Assembly: GCA_964466055.1 (NCBI GenBank)
Contig: CAYXLW010000001.1
Coordinates: forward strand, 124,001 to 188,000
Source: CAYXLW01 sp964466055
GTDB taxonomy: Bacteria > Patescibacteriota > Gracilibacteria > GCA-2401425
Direction: 5' to 3'
Length of the DNA stretch: 64,000 nt
The translations under genes were made by a program, and so were the position numbers. Position 1 is the first letter of the stretch, and each line of letters starts with the position of its first letter. This document shows, in pieces, positions 55,801 through 63,599 of this stretch. The notes beneath the pieces are model-generated. The model was given only the letters and a program-made list of their open reading frames with translations, did not search any database and had not been told where the DNA came from.

Positions 55801-56282
55801 TCACATATAAGAGCTTCCTCTATGTTATTAGGGTTTCTTTTTATTGGATTATTAGGGAGTGCAATACTGTTTATATCATTAACTCTGTCAGTAATCCATT
55901 GAGCTGGATTTGGTTTAAATTCTAAGTTTGGATCTAATTGATAGTGTATTGCGCCGATTATTGATAGAATAAGTTTAGAAGGAAATACTCCTAACTGTTT
56001 TGCTATTTCTTCATAAACATTTTTATTTTCTGTCCTTTCTATTGTCTTCACAGCATCTTTAAGTGGACCTTTTCTATCCTCTAATATTCTTGCTTTATCT
56101 AAAGATGTAGGAGAAAGCTTTTTCAATGTATCTGCATCAGGAATAGGGAAATGATCAATTTTAACGCTTGGTTGCTCTATAAAACATAACCTTGTTTCAC
56201 CAAAAAGCCCCTGAATATTTTTATATCCAAATTCATTTAAAAATTGCGACTTTGCCAGTTTTTCTCTGATAAAAATTGTCAT
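49881..56282 (-). CDS. Giant protein of unknown function (2133 residues)
   Basis: The largest gene in the window, 6.4 kb uninterrupted. No signal peptide is visible. A hydrophobic, Gly/Ala/Leu-rich segment (about residues 908-950, with ATIIGLLTIGALN and TLGLGALGAMALTG) could be one or two membrane helices. The N-terminal third is mixed alpha/beta with Pro/Thr-rich linkers (residues ~395-430). The C-terminal third contains three imperfect repeats of about 105 residues (near 1542-1655, 1655-1760 and 1760-1867), each with an LL-x2-x-DFNS start, an INxI-xAFL helix, a W...V...I-x-STS element and an (AF)-x-KL helix. No enzyme motif or known domain is recognised. It is transcribed alone, ends in a family B terminator and has a normal AT-rich composition, so it looks native. 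Confidence 0.85.
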   Translation of the reverse strand: MTIFIREKLAKSQFLNEFGYKNIQGLFGETRLCFIEQPSVKIDHFPIPDADTLKKLSPTSLDKARILEDRKGPLKDAVKTIERTENKNVYEEIAKQLGVFPSKLILSIIGAIHYQLDPNLEFKPNPAQWITDRVNDINSIALPNNPIKRNPNNIEEALICDYSLLFSTDHFDGTNQTLTPTPTGLGIAPILIACMGPESGYNLEKTIEQKTLEEDATLLIEVVEKIQMNDHLFFEKETFKLSSNSEITVNLLKLILRNKRYQTQLASAGAYINLKSSANYEWKEITAASPTQLITDLFDPMGALTVGSFVDKYCIKNEKFKDVLKAELGAELGGVTTATVTNAKVKDAFNTVIAKKQAKVLYEDKLKGLPPKYNPLAPALGTIPITVTPVVTPSTSPDPIVEVNVLLFDQTSKAYKYEKDLIENLNDDMTKEEIKNKAKQNFLDILDCIPNISLDDYGNIKDADPGNPAHKKVQFYINQFKLHNIVLSNVAPIQSLKESIQSRSKLAEFSEGSLKIAPIFKNKTKNGEELTYETIKKDLQETKEDYDKVTTQAELKKYQENKAEINKLDKEVAENYLFNTESIMTGDYGAIHIKITKKRDGIRDLLRKLGHRGLTLIPAPVTETDKAINVLIEKHKKLTDMLNARIAANTASVFLNKYNYDLHYEIDINALYLRKNAIDKTSASIIKPIEKFLTEIKTRKYEKKESFKEDVLDTCYDGAKAVFEKDLINKGTSSSSTLGTDIDEVADTIWKHNSKFIDKKLKGSEFEGIGKPGIRKIIENMQNKMRATYDECEALTKYCDLSTENKELVNPTKTAELIKQQKLGTIYDVTRMENLQRFQAIQNDPKALKAYETIMNAKTEHEKKQIVIAITSQTKEVNIHEDNSSQIALDNAAKKYQKSMDKGGLNEWWGGLTGGMKATIIGLLTIGALNNTKLATTLGLGALGAMALTGAKNPVEAADKILTWGENQFNKAAAWAGLSDMSRWNNIDKRWKPTEPENSAITAIERLKAEAIIDSIIGDSPQDQKSLSLNDRLMKNSVSIESEINKLQTGQSVIPSRILSQDEGGTMRNTFYKLGLSEEDLSKALYKILMIRAQRGDKQGAKSTAFEGFKLMTEDATKYRASDKNARSTISFSEWIFTDVSKYDGWTKEKMTIEWLKQVGINQSKAVIEYIKKYGGEVVEFTKGIAIKGTKFLLDELKVKNPDGTFTFFWQNVPWDELKKNDAGLLSYATELFNSAKNAKIGIQLNDGFNFIARSAEEIKNYLGIMQPDFYEPVDTGRELLPKEITAYKDIVNHLSAKHEDLDEDIYGWLHFDAFGLNVNVINSITFGLLDNTMPSQDYQAKNVTAKRALEKIISGGEIEGGDNKNRFSALSIFLVQNILIKAKEDLGKSYPKTPTQIEDMKQKIINEINALYDKTNPPALIDKLFNFISGKPIQPVDLEKILLIGLDKNQGDVAKTFWENMHTKLENKEIPDPFGRDHVYANEMLYMRLLSVYMEGYKLGVFTSEQVVWDAFATPGVNSSFPEVIKYLREKIEKTFNPEIKTTADLATQDFSKINHKSIINFFKKNAELDEKIKDKFITFIPLAPTVPTAPTAPNEWIVIADKINKSGGASLIREFVMLLPDNDTDAMTVLTNLNLTAPNSPLIKAIQDRIDFKPVTNVNELLSKKFNSDDINIINTITAFLENPQTKIETTPPLLAQWRQVAQNINNSTSPHNLILVDAFIKKLILDFGSNARTTLNRTLGITSGIVYENMAKAEGTREITNLNDLLNSKDFNSNNPDEINKIVAYLKTTTEKIDLNASTLRFWLRVISNIETSTSKEKDRLIKAFVEKLTADIPTFNTGNWTSVPPAGLWQTIPGAVYNELNKVLNEKQRQVTRENLNKNIPNFATNVLGLNPNNLHDKNIIKYNQSNFEVEMIAPNEMKIEYKGISIVVEGTNLTDRKIQVLGNATIPKFITPSYTQKYTPFTILHKLENFETMDSSEIPPKNILEDYFQEILQGENSNFIGALPNMLGYWRGGGVINTMNIPLMEFIGRFEKIKEFYEKNEQTLQELVHRIRAYYDVSHSAENDFAAFYLKGDDIMFAEAWGTNDSVIHEIDKNQFKNIQWELPENIDQNNLLKVITLALTQAWIKTP

Positions 56283-56467
56283 TTATTTGCTTTTTTGTAT
56301 TTGTTTATGTTTTAAAATTCCTATTATTTTATCATATTTTACTTCTTTTTTCTATTATTATGCCTTGACATTAATAAGAAATATTATAAGCAAATTTTAA
56401 ACAAAAAGAAGTTGTAAAATTTCTTAAGAGTTATCACTATATTCATGTTCTCCTTAATTTTTTTTAA

Positions 56468-57109
56468 ATGAATTTAAATTTTTATAAACAGATTCAGAAA
56501 GAATTATTAGAAACTTCACAAAAAGCACAGCTTATTGCTGTAACAAAATATTCAAATATTAATGAAATAAACGAAGCTATAAAGCAGGGAATAACAAAAA
56601 TAGGAGAGAATCGTATCGAATCAATGGAAGAAAAAATGGAATATCTTTTACCTGTAGAAAAACATTTTATTGGAGTTGTTCAAGGTAAAAAGTTAAAGCG
56701 TATTCTAAATAATTTTGATATTATTCAGTCTATTGCTAAATGGGAACACTTGGAAAAACTTAATAAAATTGCATTAGAAGAAGGCAAAATAGCAAAAATC
56801 TTTCTTCAAGTTAATATTTCTCATGAATATCAGAAATCTGGCTTTACCCCATCAGATTTAAAAAATATAAAAGAAAAAATTATTCTATTCAAAAATATTA
56901 CAGTTCAAGGAATTATGGGTATGGCAGAGAATACAGAAAATAAAGATGATATTCGTATGCAATTTCGTTTGGCAAGAAATATTTTTAACGATCTAAAAAA
57001 AGAAATTCCAACAATAAAAGAATTATCTTTAGGGATGTCTTCGGATTATAAAATTGCATTAGAAGAAGGTGCTACTTTAGTGAGAATTGGAAGTGCTTTG
57101 TTTAAGTAA
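56468..57109 (+). CDS. yggS: YggS-family PLP homeostasis protein
   Basis: A pyridoxal-phosphate carrier with an alanine-racemase-like barrel and no known enzymatic activity. Marks are LIAVTKYSNINEINEAIKQG (the PLP lysine is K in VTKY), GENRIESMEEKM, HFIGVVQGKK (variant of His-Phe-Ile-Gly), KIFLQVNISHEYQKSGF, and SLGMSSDYKIALEEGATLVR with the phosphate-binding Ser-Ser-Asp-Tyr. The length of 213 residues is normal. It stands alone between two minus-strand genes. Confidence 0.95.
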   Translation: MNLNFYKQIQKELLETSQKAQLIAVTKYSNINEINEAIKQGITKIGENRIESMEEKMEYLLPVEKHFIGVVQGKKLKRILNNFDIIQSIAKWEHLEKLNKIALEEGKIAKIFLQVNISHEYQKSGFTPSDLKNIKEKIILFKNITVQGIMGMAENTENKDDIRMQFRLARNIFNDLKKEIPTIKELSLGMSSDYKIALEEGATLVRIGSALFK

Positions 57110-57169
57110 CTCTTGTGTTCTTGCTTATTTATAGAACCTTTTTTTTATTGCGTATGTCTTATTTTAAAA

Positions 57170-57184
57170 AAAGACCAGATCTTT
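57170..57184. terminator. Weak bidirectional hairpin
   Basis: AAAGA (57170-57174) and TCTTT (57180-57184) flank CCAGA; on the minus strand a T-run follows. It lies between the convergent yggS and 57262-57870 genes. The five-base stem is short. Confidence 0.3.
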
Positions 57185-57261
57185 AAATTAAATACCTTGT
57201 TGAAGTTATTGAGATATGGATTAATTTTTATATTTTTGATTACAAAATTGGTTTATTATTT

Positions 57262-57870
57262 TTATTCCTTATCAAGCTTTTGAACAGCTTTTACTACAAT
57301 AGTATTTAGATTATCATCTACAAATGATTTAATCTCTCTCCAGGTTGTTGAACTTTCATTTGTATATCTACCCTTAAAAGAAGAGTTAACTCTATTAGTT
57401 ACTTCCTCACTTACCAACCCGCAAATATAGCTTCCTTCTGTAAGGTTTGCTTGCTCTAAATTTTCTAATATTTTATTTTTGGTAATTTGCCAAATCAAAA
57501 TTTCAATTTCTCTTTTTTTATATTGTATAGAACTTGGAAGAGTTATTAAAAGCTCCTTCTGAAGTTTACTAATTTTCTCATCTATAAATGCTTCAATTTT
57601 ATTTTTTTTGAGAGTTGCAAGCAAAACATCTCCATTTTTCTTGATGTCTATAGTTTCTTCATCGATAGATTTTTGTGTATCAAGAGTAATATCATGTATT
57701 GTGGGCTGTCCAAAAACAATATCATGATCTTGGGGCTGTCCAAAAATAATAGGATGCTTTTTGGGATTGGGATCATCCAAAACAACACGATAATTTTCTT
57801 CAACAAAAATATTTTTTGAATATGTGCTAAATAATGTTTGATCTTGTAAACTAAAAAATTTTGTAAACAT
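57262..57870 (-). CDS. Hypothetical protein with short FGQP repeats
   Basis: A 202-residue protein of unknown function. Residues 39-68 form a ten-residue tandem repeat: HPIIFGQPQD, HDIVFGQPTI and a degenerate HDITLDTQKS, encoded by matching 30-base DNA units (about 57667-57756). A coiled, charged segment (VLLATLKKNKIEAFIDEKIS) precedes a helical C-terminal part ending SSTTWREIKSFVDDNLNT. There is no signal peptide, membrane segment or catalytic motif. Its start is 141 bases from the divergently transcribed mutL. An alternative frame over the same DNA is open only because of low complexity. Confidence 0.6.
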   Translation of the reverse strand: MFTKFFSLQDQTLFSTYSKNIFVEENYRVVLDDPNPKKHPIIFGQPQDHDIVFGQPTIHDITLDTQKSIDEETIDIKKNGDVLLATLKKNKIEAFIDEKISKLQKELLITLPSSIQYKKREIEILIWQITKNKILENLEQANLTEGSYICGLVSEEVTNRVNSSFKGRYTNESSTTWREIKSFVDDNLNTIVVKAVQKLDKE

Positions 57871-58011
57871 TTTAGGGGGTTAATGGCTATTTTTATTTTA
57901 ACCTTATTTTTAATAATTGTCAATCTTTTTTTCACAAAAAAATAAATGTATGTATTTAACATCTTTTCATTTTGCTAAAATCTATCTATATTTATCTCTA
58001 ACCGTTTCACT

Positions 58012-59796
58012 TTGCCGTCAATAAAAATTCTGCCGGAAATACTAAGAAATCAAATTGCAGCAGGGGAAGTTGTAGAAAGACCTGCTTCTGCTTTAAAAGA
58101 ATTACTTGAAAATGCTGTTGATGCAGAAGCTACAGAGATCGAAATTTTCCTAGAAGACGGTGGAATAAAAAAAATAGAGCTTAGAGATAATGGTCAAGGA
58201 ATGAGTAGAGAAGATGCTATTCTTTCCGTAAAAAGACACGCAACCTCCAAAATATCTAAAAAAGAAGATTTATTCAATATTCAAACTTTAGGGTTCAGAG
58301 GCGAAGCTCTTGCTTCAATTGCTTCTGTTTCAATTTTTACTTTAGAAACAAAACAAGAGAAAGGTATTTCTGGAACAAAAATAGAAATTCACGCAGGGTA
58401 TGAATTAGAAACTCAAGATTGTGCTTGTCAAAAAGGAACAAGAGTTATTGTTGAAGATTTATTTGAAAATATTCCAGCAAGGAAGAAATTTTTAAAAACA
58501 CAAAATACAGAACTTAAAAACTGTCTTCAAGTAGTTGAAAATGTTGCATTTGTTCATCCAGAAATAAATATAAAACTCTTCCACAATGGAAAAGAAATAT
58601 TTAAATGCTTGGCTGAAAATAAAAATGAAAGAGTGGAAAATATTATAGGGAAAGAGCTTTTTTCAAAATTAATTCCAGTTCAAGAAAGTTTAGATTTTAT
58701 TCATATTAAAGGATTTGTATCAAAACCTGGAGAAGCTTTTAAAACACGAAATAATCAAAAAATATTTGTAAATGGAAGAAGTGTAAAGGATTCAACAGTA
58801 ATGGCATCAGTAAATGATGCTTACCATTCTTTCCTTGAAAGGGGAGCATATCCTGCTTTTTATTTATTTATAACAATTTCTCCAGATTTAGTTGATGTGA
58901 ACGTTCATCCACAAAAATCTGAAATTCGTTTTATGAGAGGGCAAGAGGTTTTTCAAGTAGTTAAGAATACTATTTTAAAAGCTTTTAATAGTATCGGAAA
59001 TTCGCTGGGGCATTCATCAGAAATAGGGGATTCCAAATATTTAAAGCTTTCTCAGAATGTTTCTAAATATGAATCTTTTTCATCTAATAGAAAATCTTTT
59101 CACTCAGCAATTCCCAGTTTTAAAAACCCTTCAAAATCTCAAGTTTCTGTTGCATTGAATTTTTCAAAAACAATTTTAGAATCTAAAAGTTCTTCGTTTG
59201 ATTTTAAAGATGAAGATGAATTACAGGGATATAAAATAATAGGACAAGCAGCAAAAAAATTTATTATTCTTGAGAAGGATGAGAAAATAATATTTCTAGA
59301 TCAGCATGCAGTTCATGAACGTGCAAGATATGATGAATTTATGAATATTTTAAAAAATAAAGAATCTAAATCACAAAGGTTATTATTTCCAGAAATTATT
59401 AATTGTAATTCTCAAGAATTTTTATCAATTCAAGAACACATCAATTTCTTCCAAAATATTGGGTTTGAGATAGAAGAATTTGGCAATAATACTTTTCAAA
59501 TTAATTCTGTGCCTCAACAAATTTCAGAAGAGAATTTAAAAGAAACTATTTTAAAAACAGCAGAAGAATTAGGAGAAAAGGGCGAAAGTAAAGAGTCTGA
59601 GAAAAATATTGAAAAAGCTTTAACTTATTTAGCTTGTAGAGGTTCAGTTATGTTTGGAGATGAATTAAATAAAGATGAACTCAAATCAATTGTTAAGAAA
59701 TGGATTAATAGTGCCAAAGGATTAACATGTCCACATGGGCGTTCTTTAGGTTTTGAGATGAGCGTAAAAGAATTAGAAAAAAAGGTAGGGAGATAG
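58012..59796 (+). CDS. mutL: DNA mismatch repair protein MutL
   Basis: The N-terminal GHKL ATPase starts IKILPEILRNQIAAGEVVER, with NAVDAEATEIEI and the DNGQGM box, and HATSKISKKEDLF with GFRGEAL. The TTG start at 58012 sits one residue before the conserved motif and no ATG fits. The C-terminal endonuclease metal motif appears as DQHAVHERARYDE (430-442; the family's final Glu is Asp here, with Glu next to it). Zinc-site blocks ACRGSVMFGDEL and CPHGRS (573-578) are present, so it is probably nuclease-active. Length 594. MutS is not in the window. The sequence after the stop runs straight into a tandem repeat. Confidence 0.95.
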   Translation: MPSIKILPEILRNQIAAGEVVERPASALKELLENAVDAEATEIEIFLEDGGIKKIELRDNGQGMSREDAILSVKRHATSKISKKEDLFNIQTLGFRGEALASIASVSIFTLETKQEKGISGTKIEIHAGYELETQDCACQKGTRVIVEDLFENIPARKKFLKTQNTELKNCLQVVENVAFVHPEINIKLFHNGKEIFKCLAENKNERVENIIGKELFSKLIPVQESLDFIHIKGFVSKPGEAFKTRNNQKIFVNGRSVKDSTVMASVNDAYHSFLERGAYPAFYLFITISPDLVDVNVHPQKSEIRFMRGQEVFQVVKNTILKAFNSIGNSLGHSSEIGDSKYLKLSQNVSKYESFSSNRKSFHSAIPSFKNPSKSQVSVALNFSKTILESKSSSFDFKDEDELQGYKIIGQAAKKFIILEKDEKIIFLDQHAVHERARYDEFMNILKNKESKSQRLLFPEIINCNSQEFLSIQEHINFFQNIGFEIEEFGNNTFQINSVPQQISEENLKETILKTAEELGEKGESKESEKNIEKALTYLACRGSVMFGDELNKDELKSIVKKWINSAKGLTCPHGRSLGFEMSVKELEKKVGR

Positions 59797-59799
59797 GTA

Positions 59800-60055
59800 A
59801 TTATCAATGAAGAATGAAGAATGATCAATGAGGAATGAGGGATGAAGAATGATCAATGAGGAATGATCAATGANNNNNNNNNNNNNNNNNNNNNNNNNNN
59901 NNNNNNNNNNNNNNNNNNNNNNNNNNNNNNNNNNNNNNNNNNNNNNNNNNNNNNNNNNNNNNNNNNNNNNNNNGAATGATCAATGAGGAATGATCAATGA
60001 GGAATGAGGGATGAAGAATGATCAATGAGGAATGAGGGATGAAGAATGATCAAAT
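59800..60055. repeat. Tandem repeat with a 100-N assembly gap
   Basis: Repeats built from GAATGATCAATGAG and GAATGAGGGATGAA flank a run of 100 N (59874-59973), the usual placeholder for a gap of unknown size. The array is therefore longer or different from what is shown. Related words (AATGAACAATGA, CCTCATTGTTCATTG) occur at 13171-13190 and 28334-28352. The 320-base gap from mutL to the next gene holds nothing else. Confidence 0.9.
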
Positions 60056-60118
60056 AAAAATTAATGAATTTTAGATAGAACTGAGTTTCGAGATCCGAGA
60101 ATTGAGAGAATTCGTAAT

Positions 60119-60838
60119 TTGGAATTTTTAATTAATAATTTCTACACTTTGGATTCAAAAAACATATTTTCAAGTTTTCCAATTTATCAACAGTATTCAA
60201 TACATGATAAATTTCAGATTGCACGTGCTTTAGATTTTGCAGAAAAAGCTCACAGTAAAGAAAAAAGAGAGAATGGAGATGACTATATTACTCATCCTAT
60301 CGCAGTAGCAAAAATTATAATGGAATTAAATGTAATTCCTGAAATTGTTATATCTGCACTATTACACGATGTTCTAGAGGATACGCCAGTTAACTTTGAA
60401 GAAATGCACCATGAATTTGGTTTTCATATAGCAAAAATTGTTAATATGCTCTCAAAGTCTTATAAAATAAAAATACTCGATCATAACTCAGATGAAGAAC
60501 GAAAACTTCTTCATCATTATTTTTTAGAAACTATAAGTGATCCAAAGGCTGCTATAATAAAAATTGCTGACAGACTTCATAACATGCGAACTCTTGAATA
60601 TACAAAAGTTGAGAAACAAAAAAGAAAATCTTTAGAAACTATAAAAATATATGTTCCGCTTGCTTTAGAAATGGGACTTCCAGAAATATCTAAAGAGCTT
60701 GAAGAAATAGCAAAAAAATATTTAACAAAGGAAGAATATGTAAGGGCAAAAGAAGTTAGTATAAATTATGATAAGGAAATTCAAGAAAAGGGGTATCATA
60801 AGAATGCTATTGAGAAGTGTGTGATGGAGGTATTTTAG
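60119..60838 (+). CDS. HD-domain (p)ppGpp hydrolase-like protein
   Basis: A 239-residue protein corresponding to the N-terminal HD hydrolase of RelA/SpoT homologues. Metal-site residues are H59 in YITHP, H83-D84 in ALLHDVLEDTP and the Asp of IKIADRLHNMRTL. The substrate region EKAHSKEKRENGDDY matches the family. The synthetase (RelA_SpoT), TGS and ACT domains are absent, so it is a stand-alone hydrolase. TTG at 60119 is the likely start. It lies directly after the repeat array, so its 5' region may be incomplete. Confidence 0.85.
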   Translation: MEFLINNFYTLDSKNIFSSFPIYQQYSIHDKFQIARALDFAEKAHSKEKRENGDDYITHPIAVAKIIMELNVIPEIVISALLHDVLEDTPVNFEEMHHEFGFHIAKIVNMLSKSYKIKILDHNSDEERKLLHHYFLETISDPKAAIIKIADRLHNMRTLEYTKVEKQKRKSLETIKIYVPLALEMGLPEISKELEEIAKKYLTKEEYVRAKEVSINYDKEIQEKGYHKNAIEKCVMEVF

Positions 60839-60939
60839 AGTTTTTTCTGTAATTTTATTTAAAATATTCTAATAATTTACTTCGTCACAATTTTTTTGTA
60901 TTGTTGTACTAGCAATACGTATTTATTTAATCATATACA

Positions 60940-61917
60940 TTGTATTTTTCTTGGAAAACTATAGGACACGAAAGACAGAAAAAAGAAATTGAAAACAATA
61001 TTCTTAACGGTAATTTGTCACATGCTTATCTTTTTTCAGGGCCTGAAAACATTGGTAAATTCTATTTTGCAAAAGAAATAGCATCGGCTCTTCTTTGTCC
61101 TAATAATATGTGTAAAACATGTATTACATGCAGACAAATACAAAATCTTACTCATTCAGATTTTCTAGTTTTAGATCTTCTATATATTGATAAAGTACAC
61201 ACAAATTGGGATGAAATCTCAAAATATTCTAATATTGAACAAAAACACAGGGCATCTCCTCCTTCCATAAAAACAAATACAATTACAATTGAAGATATAA
61301 GAATGTTGCAAAAACAACTTTATAAAAAACCTATAAGTGAATATAAAATTTGTATTATTAAAAATATAGATCGTCTAAATACTGAAGCTACAAATTCATT
61401 TCTAAAAAGTGTTGAAGAGCCGTCTGATAAAACTATTTTTATTTTTACTACTGCAAAGGAAGCCTCTATCCTTCCAACTTTACTTTCAAGATTAAGAATA
61501 ATTAGATTCAATTTAATACATAATGATATTATTGAAGAACACATAAAAGATTCTCCTAATAAAAAAGAAATATTAGAGTATGCTCAAGGGAGGATAACTA
61601 CAGCCTTGAGACTTGCTAGAAATTCAGAAGAATTACAGGAAACAAGAAAAGCATATGAGAAAATCGTTGAGGTATATGAAAAAATGAACACTATTAAAAG
61701 GTTTGCCTTTGCGGAAAGTTTAAGCGAGAATATGAACGAAATGGAAAAGTTTTTTGAATACTCTCTATTTTATCTTAGATCAAAAATTGATCCTAAAAAT
61801 AAAAATATAACAAAAATTATTGAGTTGCTTGACATTACACAAAATTTGATAAAGAAAAACATAAACAAACGACTTGCTTTAGAGAACTTTTTTTTAGAAA
61901 TCGTGAAATATAAATAG
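60940..61917 (+). CDS. holB: DNA polymerase III delta' subunit (HolB-like)
   Basis: A clamp-loader subunit with an AAA+ core, 325 residues. The N-terminal part is SHAYLFSGPENIGKFYFAKE, a P-loop variant (GPENIGKF), followed by a four-cysteine zinc module CPNNMCKTCITC. Then come ITIEDIRMLQKQLYKKPISE, the sensor segment CIIKNIDRLNTEATNSFLK and EEPSDKTIFIFTT with LPTLLSRLRIIRF. TTG at 60940 is the only plausible start, because an in-frame stop is 10 bases upstream. It is followed by ricT, the same order as holB-yaaT in Bacillus. Confidence 0.9.
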   Translation: MYFSWKTIGHERQKKEIENNILNGNLSHAYLFSGPENIGKFYFAKEIASALLCPNNMCKTCITCRQIQNLTHSDFLVLDLLYIDKVHTNWDEISKYSNIEQKHRASPPSIKTNTITIEDIRMLQKQLYKKPISEYKICIIKNIDRLNTEATNSFLKSVEEPSDKTIFIFTTAKEASILPTLLSRLRIIRFNLIHNDIIEEHIKDSPNKKEILEYAQGRITTALRLARNSEELQETRKAYEKIVEVYEKMNTIKRFAFAESLSENMNEMEKFFEYSLFYLRSKIDPKNKNITKIIELLDITQNLIKKNINKRLALENFFLEIVKYK

Positions 61918-61990
61918 CAAAAAGATTAACGATTTTTAACTATCTACATTCTCTTCTTACTATCGACAAATCCTATAATCCACTAGTTTA

Positions 61991-62794
61991 ATGTACAGTT
62001 CTATATATGTTCCTATCCTAGCCAAAGAGATATCAATACCTTCAGAGGAAAGTCATATGGGCTTTAAGCGTAATGATAATATTATTATTGAATTTGAAGG
62101 AGAGGAAGAAAATGCTATTTTTATCCAATCGATAGAAAAACCTACTTGTAAAAAAGAGGTACTTGAGTCAGTGAAAATTATTAGAAAATGTACGAAAGAA
62201 GATGAAGAGGTTATTGTAAATAATATAAAAGAGTCGAAAGATTGTAAGCCAACTGTAGCAAGTGCTGTAAAACAATTAGAACTTGAGTTATCTATATCTT
62301 CAATTGATATTTCCTTTAACCAAAAAAAACTTTTAATTATATTCACAGCAGATGCTCGTGTAGATTTTAGGGCACTTGTAAGAATTCTTGCAGGAACATT
62401 TAAAAAGAAAATTCACCTTTTACAAATTGGAGCAAGAGATAAAGCTCAGCTTATAAAAGGATATGGTACATGTGGTAGAGAACTGTGTTGTACAAATCAA
62501 TTAAAAGATATTCCTAGCGTTACTATGGATGCTCCACGTGAACAAAATATTGCGTTTAAAGGATCAGAAAGTCTTAGTGGTTGCTGTGGGAAATTAAAAT
62601 GTTGTCTTAATTATGAAGCTAAACAATACAAAGAATTAAAAATTGGCTTTCCTAAGTTCGGTTCAAAAATAAATATTGAAGATAAAAAGTATGTTATTAT
62701 AGGTATGGATATTCTTAATAAAACAATTAAGCTTAAATCAGATTATACCTATATAACCTTATCTCTTGAAGAATTTAATGCAAAGAAAAAATAA
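61991..62794 (+). CDS. ricT: PSP1/RicT-family protein
   Basis: A RicT (YaaT)-like protein of 267 residues. The PSP1 domain contains ARDKAQLIKGYGTCGRELCC and, after EQNIAFKGSESLSG, the block CCGKLKCCLNYEAKQY. In Bacillus these cysteines bind iron-sulfur clusters and RicT with RicA/RicF controls RNase Y. RicA and RicF are not visible here. An N-terminal extension of about 40 residues before GFKRNDNIIIEFEG is normal. The position directly after holB repeats the Firmicutes order and supports both identities. Confidence 0.92.
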   Translation: MYSSIYVPILAKEISIPSEESHMGFKRNDNIIIEFEGEEENAIFIQSIEKPTCKKEVLESVKIIRKCTKEDEEVIVNNIKESKDCKPTVASAVKQLELELSISSIDISFNQKKLLIIFTADARVDFRALVRILAGTFKKKIHLLQIGARDKAQLIKGYGTCGRELCCTNQLKDIPSVTMDAPREQNIAFKGSESLSGCCGKLKCCLNYEAKQYKELKIGFPKFGSKINIEDKKYVIIGMDILNKTIKLKSDYTYITLSLEEFNAKKK

Positions 62795-62811
62795 TTAAGT
62801 AATATTTAAAA

Positions 62812-63594
62812 ATGGTGAAAACATCATATCTTTTATTACTGGCTCTATTTTCTCTAATTCTAATATTAATTATTGTTTGGAATAGAAGAAGAATAATTAA
62901 ACAAGCAAAAAAGACTTTTATTAAAAAAACTCTTAAAAAAGAGTCTTCAAAAGAGAATACTGAAGATGGAGATTTAAATAAAAAAGAGTTTGTTAAAAAT
63001 GATAAAAAAGAAGTTGAAGTAAAGTATTCTCTTAATGAAATTAGAAATGCGATTAAGAGGGCAGAAATTCTTTTGGATCATAAAGAGAATGAGGAAGCTG
63101 AAAAAGTTCTTGTTTCTATTCTTGCGGTAGATCCTAAAAATATTGAGGCTCATCTTCTCTTATCTTCTCTTTATTTACATAAAAAACAGTATTCAAGAGC
63201 TGAGGCTTTGTACCGAACTCTTATTGAGTTAGAAAAATTTAAAAATACTTCAAGTCTTTCTAACTTGGCTTTTTCTCTTTTTGAGCAAAATAAAATTGAG
63301 GAATCTATTTATTATTATGAATATGCTTTAAAAAAAGATTCTCAGAATTTTAAGAGATATACTAATCTTGGTCAGGTATTATTTGTTGTAAAGAACTTTG
63401 ATGAGGCTATTAATCTTTTTAAAAAGGCTATTAAGCTTAAGCCTAGGGATACGGAGATTCTTTTTATGCTTGCGGATACTTATAGAGAATCTGGGCAATT
63501 TAAGGAGGCGAGGGAAACTTATAGAAAGATTTTGGATTATGAGCCATATAATGCTGAGGCTAAGGGGGAGATTATTAATCTTAATGGGAAGTGA
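62812..63594 (+). CDS. Membrane-anchored TPR protein
   Basis: A 260-residue protein with one N-terminal membrane segment (YLLLLALFSLILILIIVW), a highly basic linker (RRRIIKQAKKTFIKKTLKK), then four to five tetratricopeptide repeats, for example ENEEAEKVLVSILAVDPKNI, QYSRAEALYRTLIEL, KIEESIYYYEYALKKDSQNF, NFDEAINLFKKAIKLKPRDT and QFKEARETYRKILDYEP. TPR domains bind other proteins; the partner is unknown. It begins 17 bases after ricT, so the holB-ricT-TPR genes are likely an operon. Confidence 0.85.
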   Translation: MVKTSYLLLLALFSLILILIIVWNRRRIIKQAKKTFIKKTLKKESSKENTEDGDLNKKEFVKNDKKEVEVKYSLNEIRNAIKRAEILLDHKENEEAEKVLVSILAVDPKNIEAHLLLSSLYLHKKQYSRAEALYRTLIELEKFKNTSSLSNLAFSLFEQNKIEESIYYYEYALKKDSQNFKRYTNLGQVLFVVKNFDEAINLFKKAIKLKPRDTEILFMLADTYRESGQFKEARETYRKILDYEPYNAEAKGEIINLNGK

Positions 63595-63599
63595 AAGAG

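Noticed and set aside
57648..57962. Overlapping minus-strand frame of about 104 codons
   Set aside because: Its composition is Lys/Ile/Leu-dominated and it overlaps a longer frame with clear protein-like and repeat structure; treated as a shadow.
59797..60060. CRISPR array
   Set aside because: The repeats are contiguous simple units without spacers of constant size, and no cas gene is nearby.
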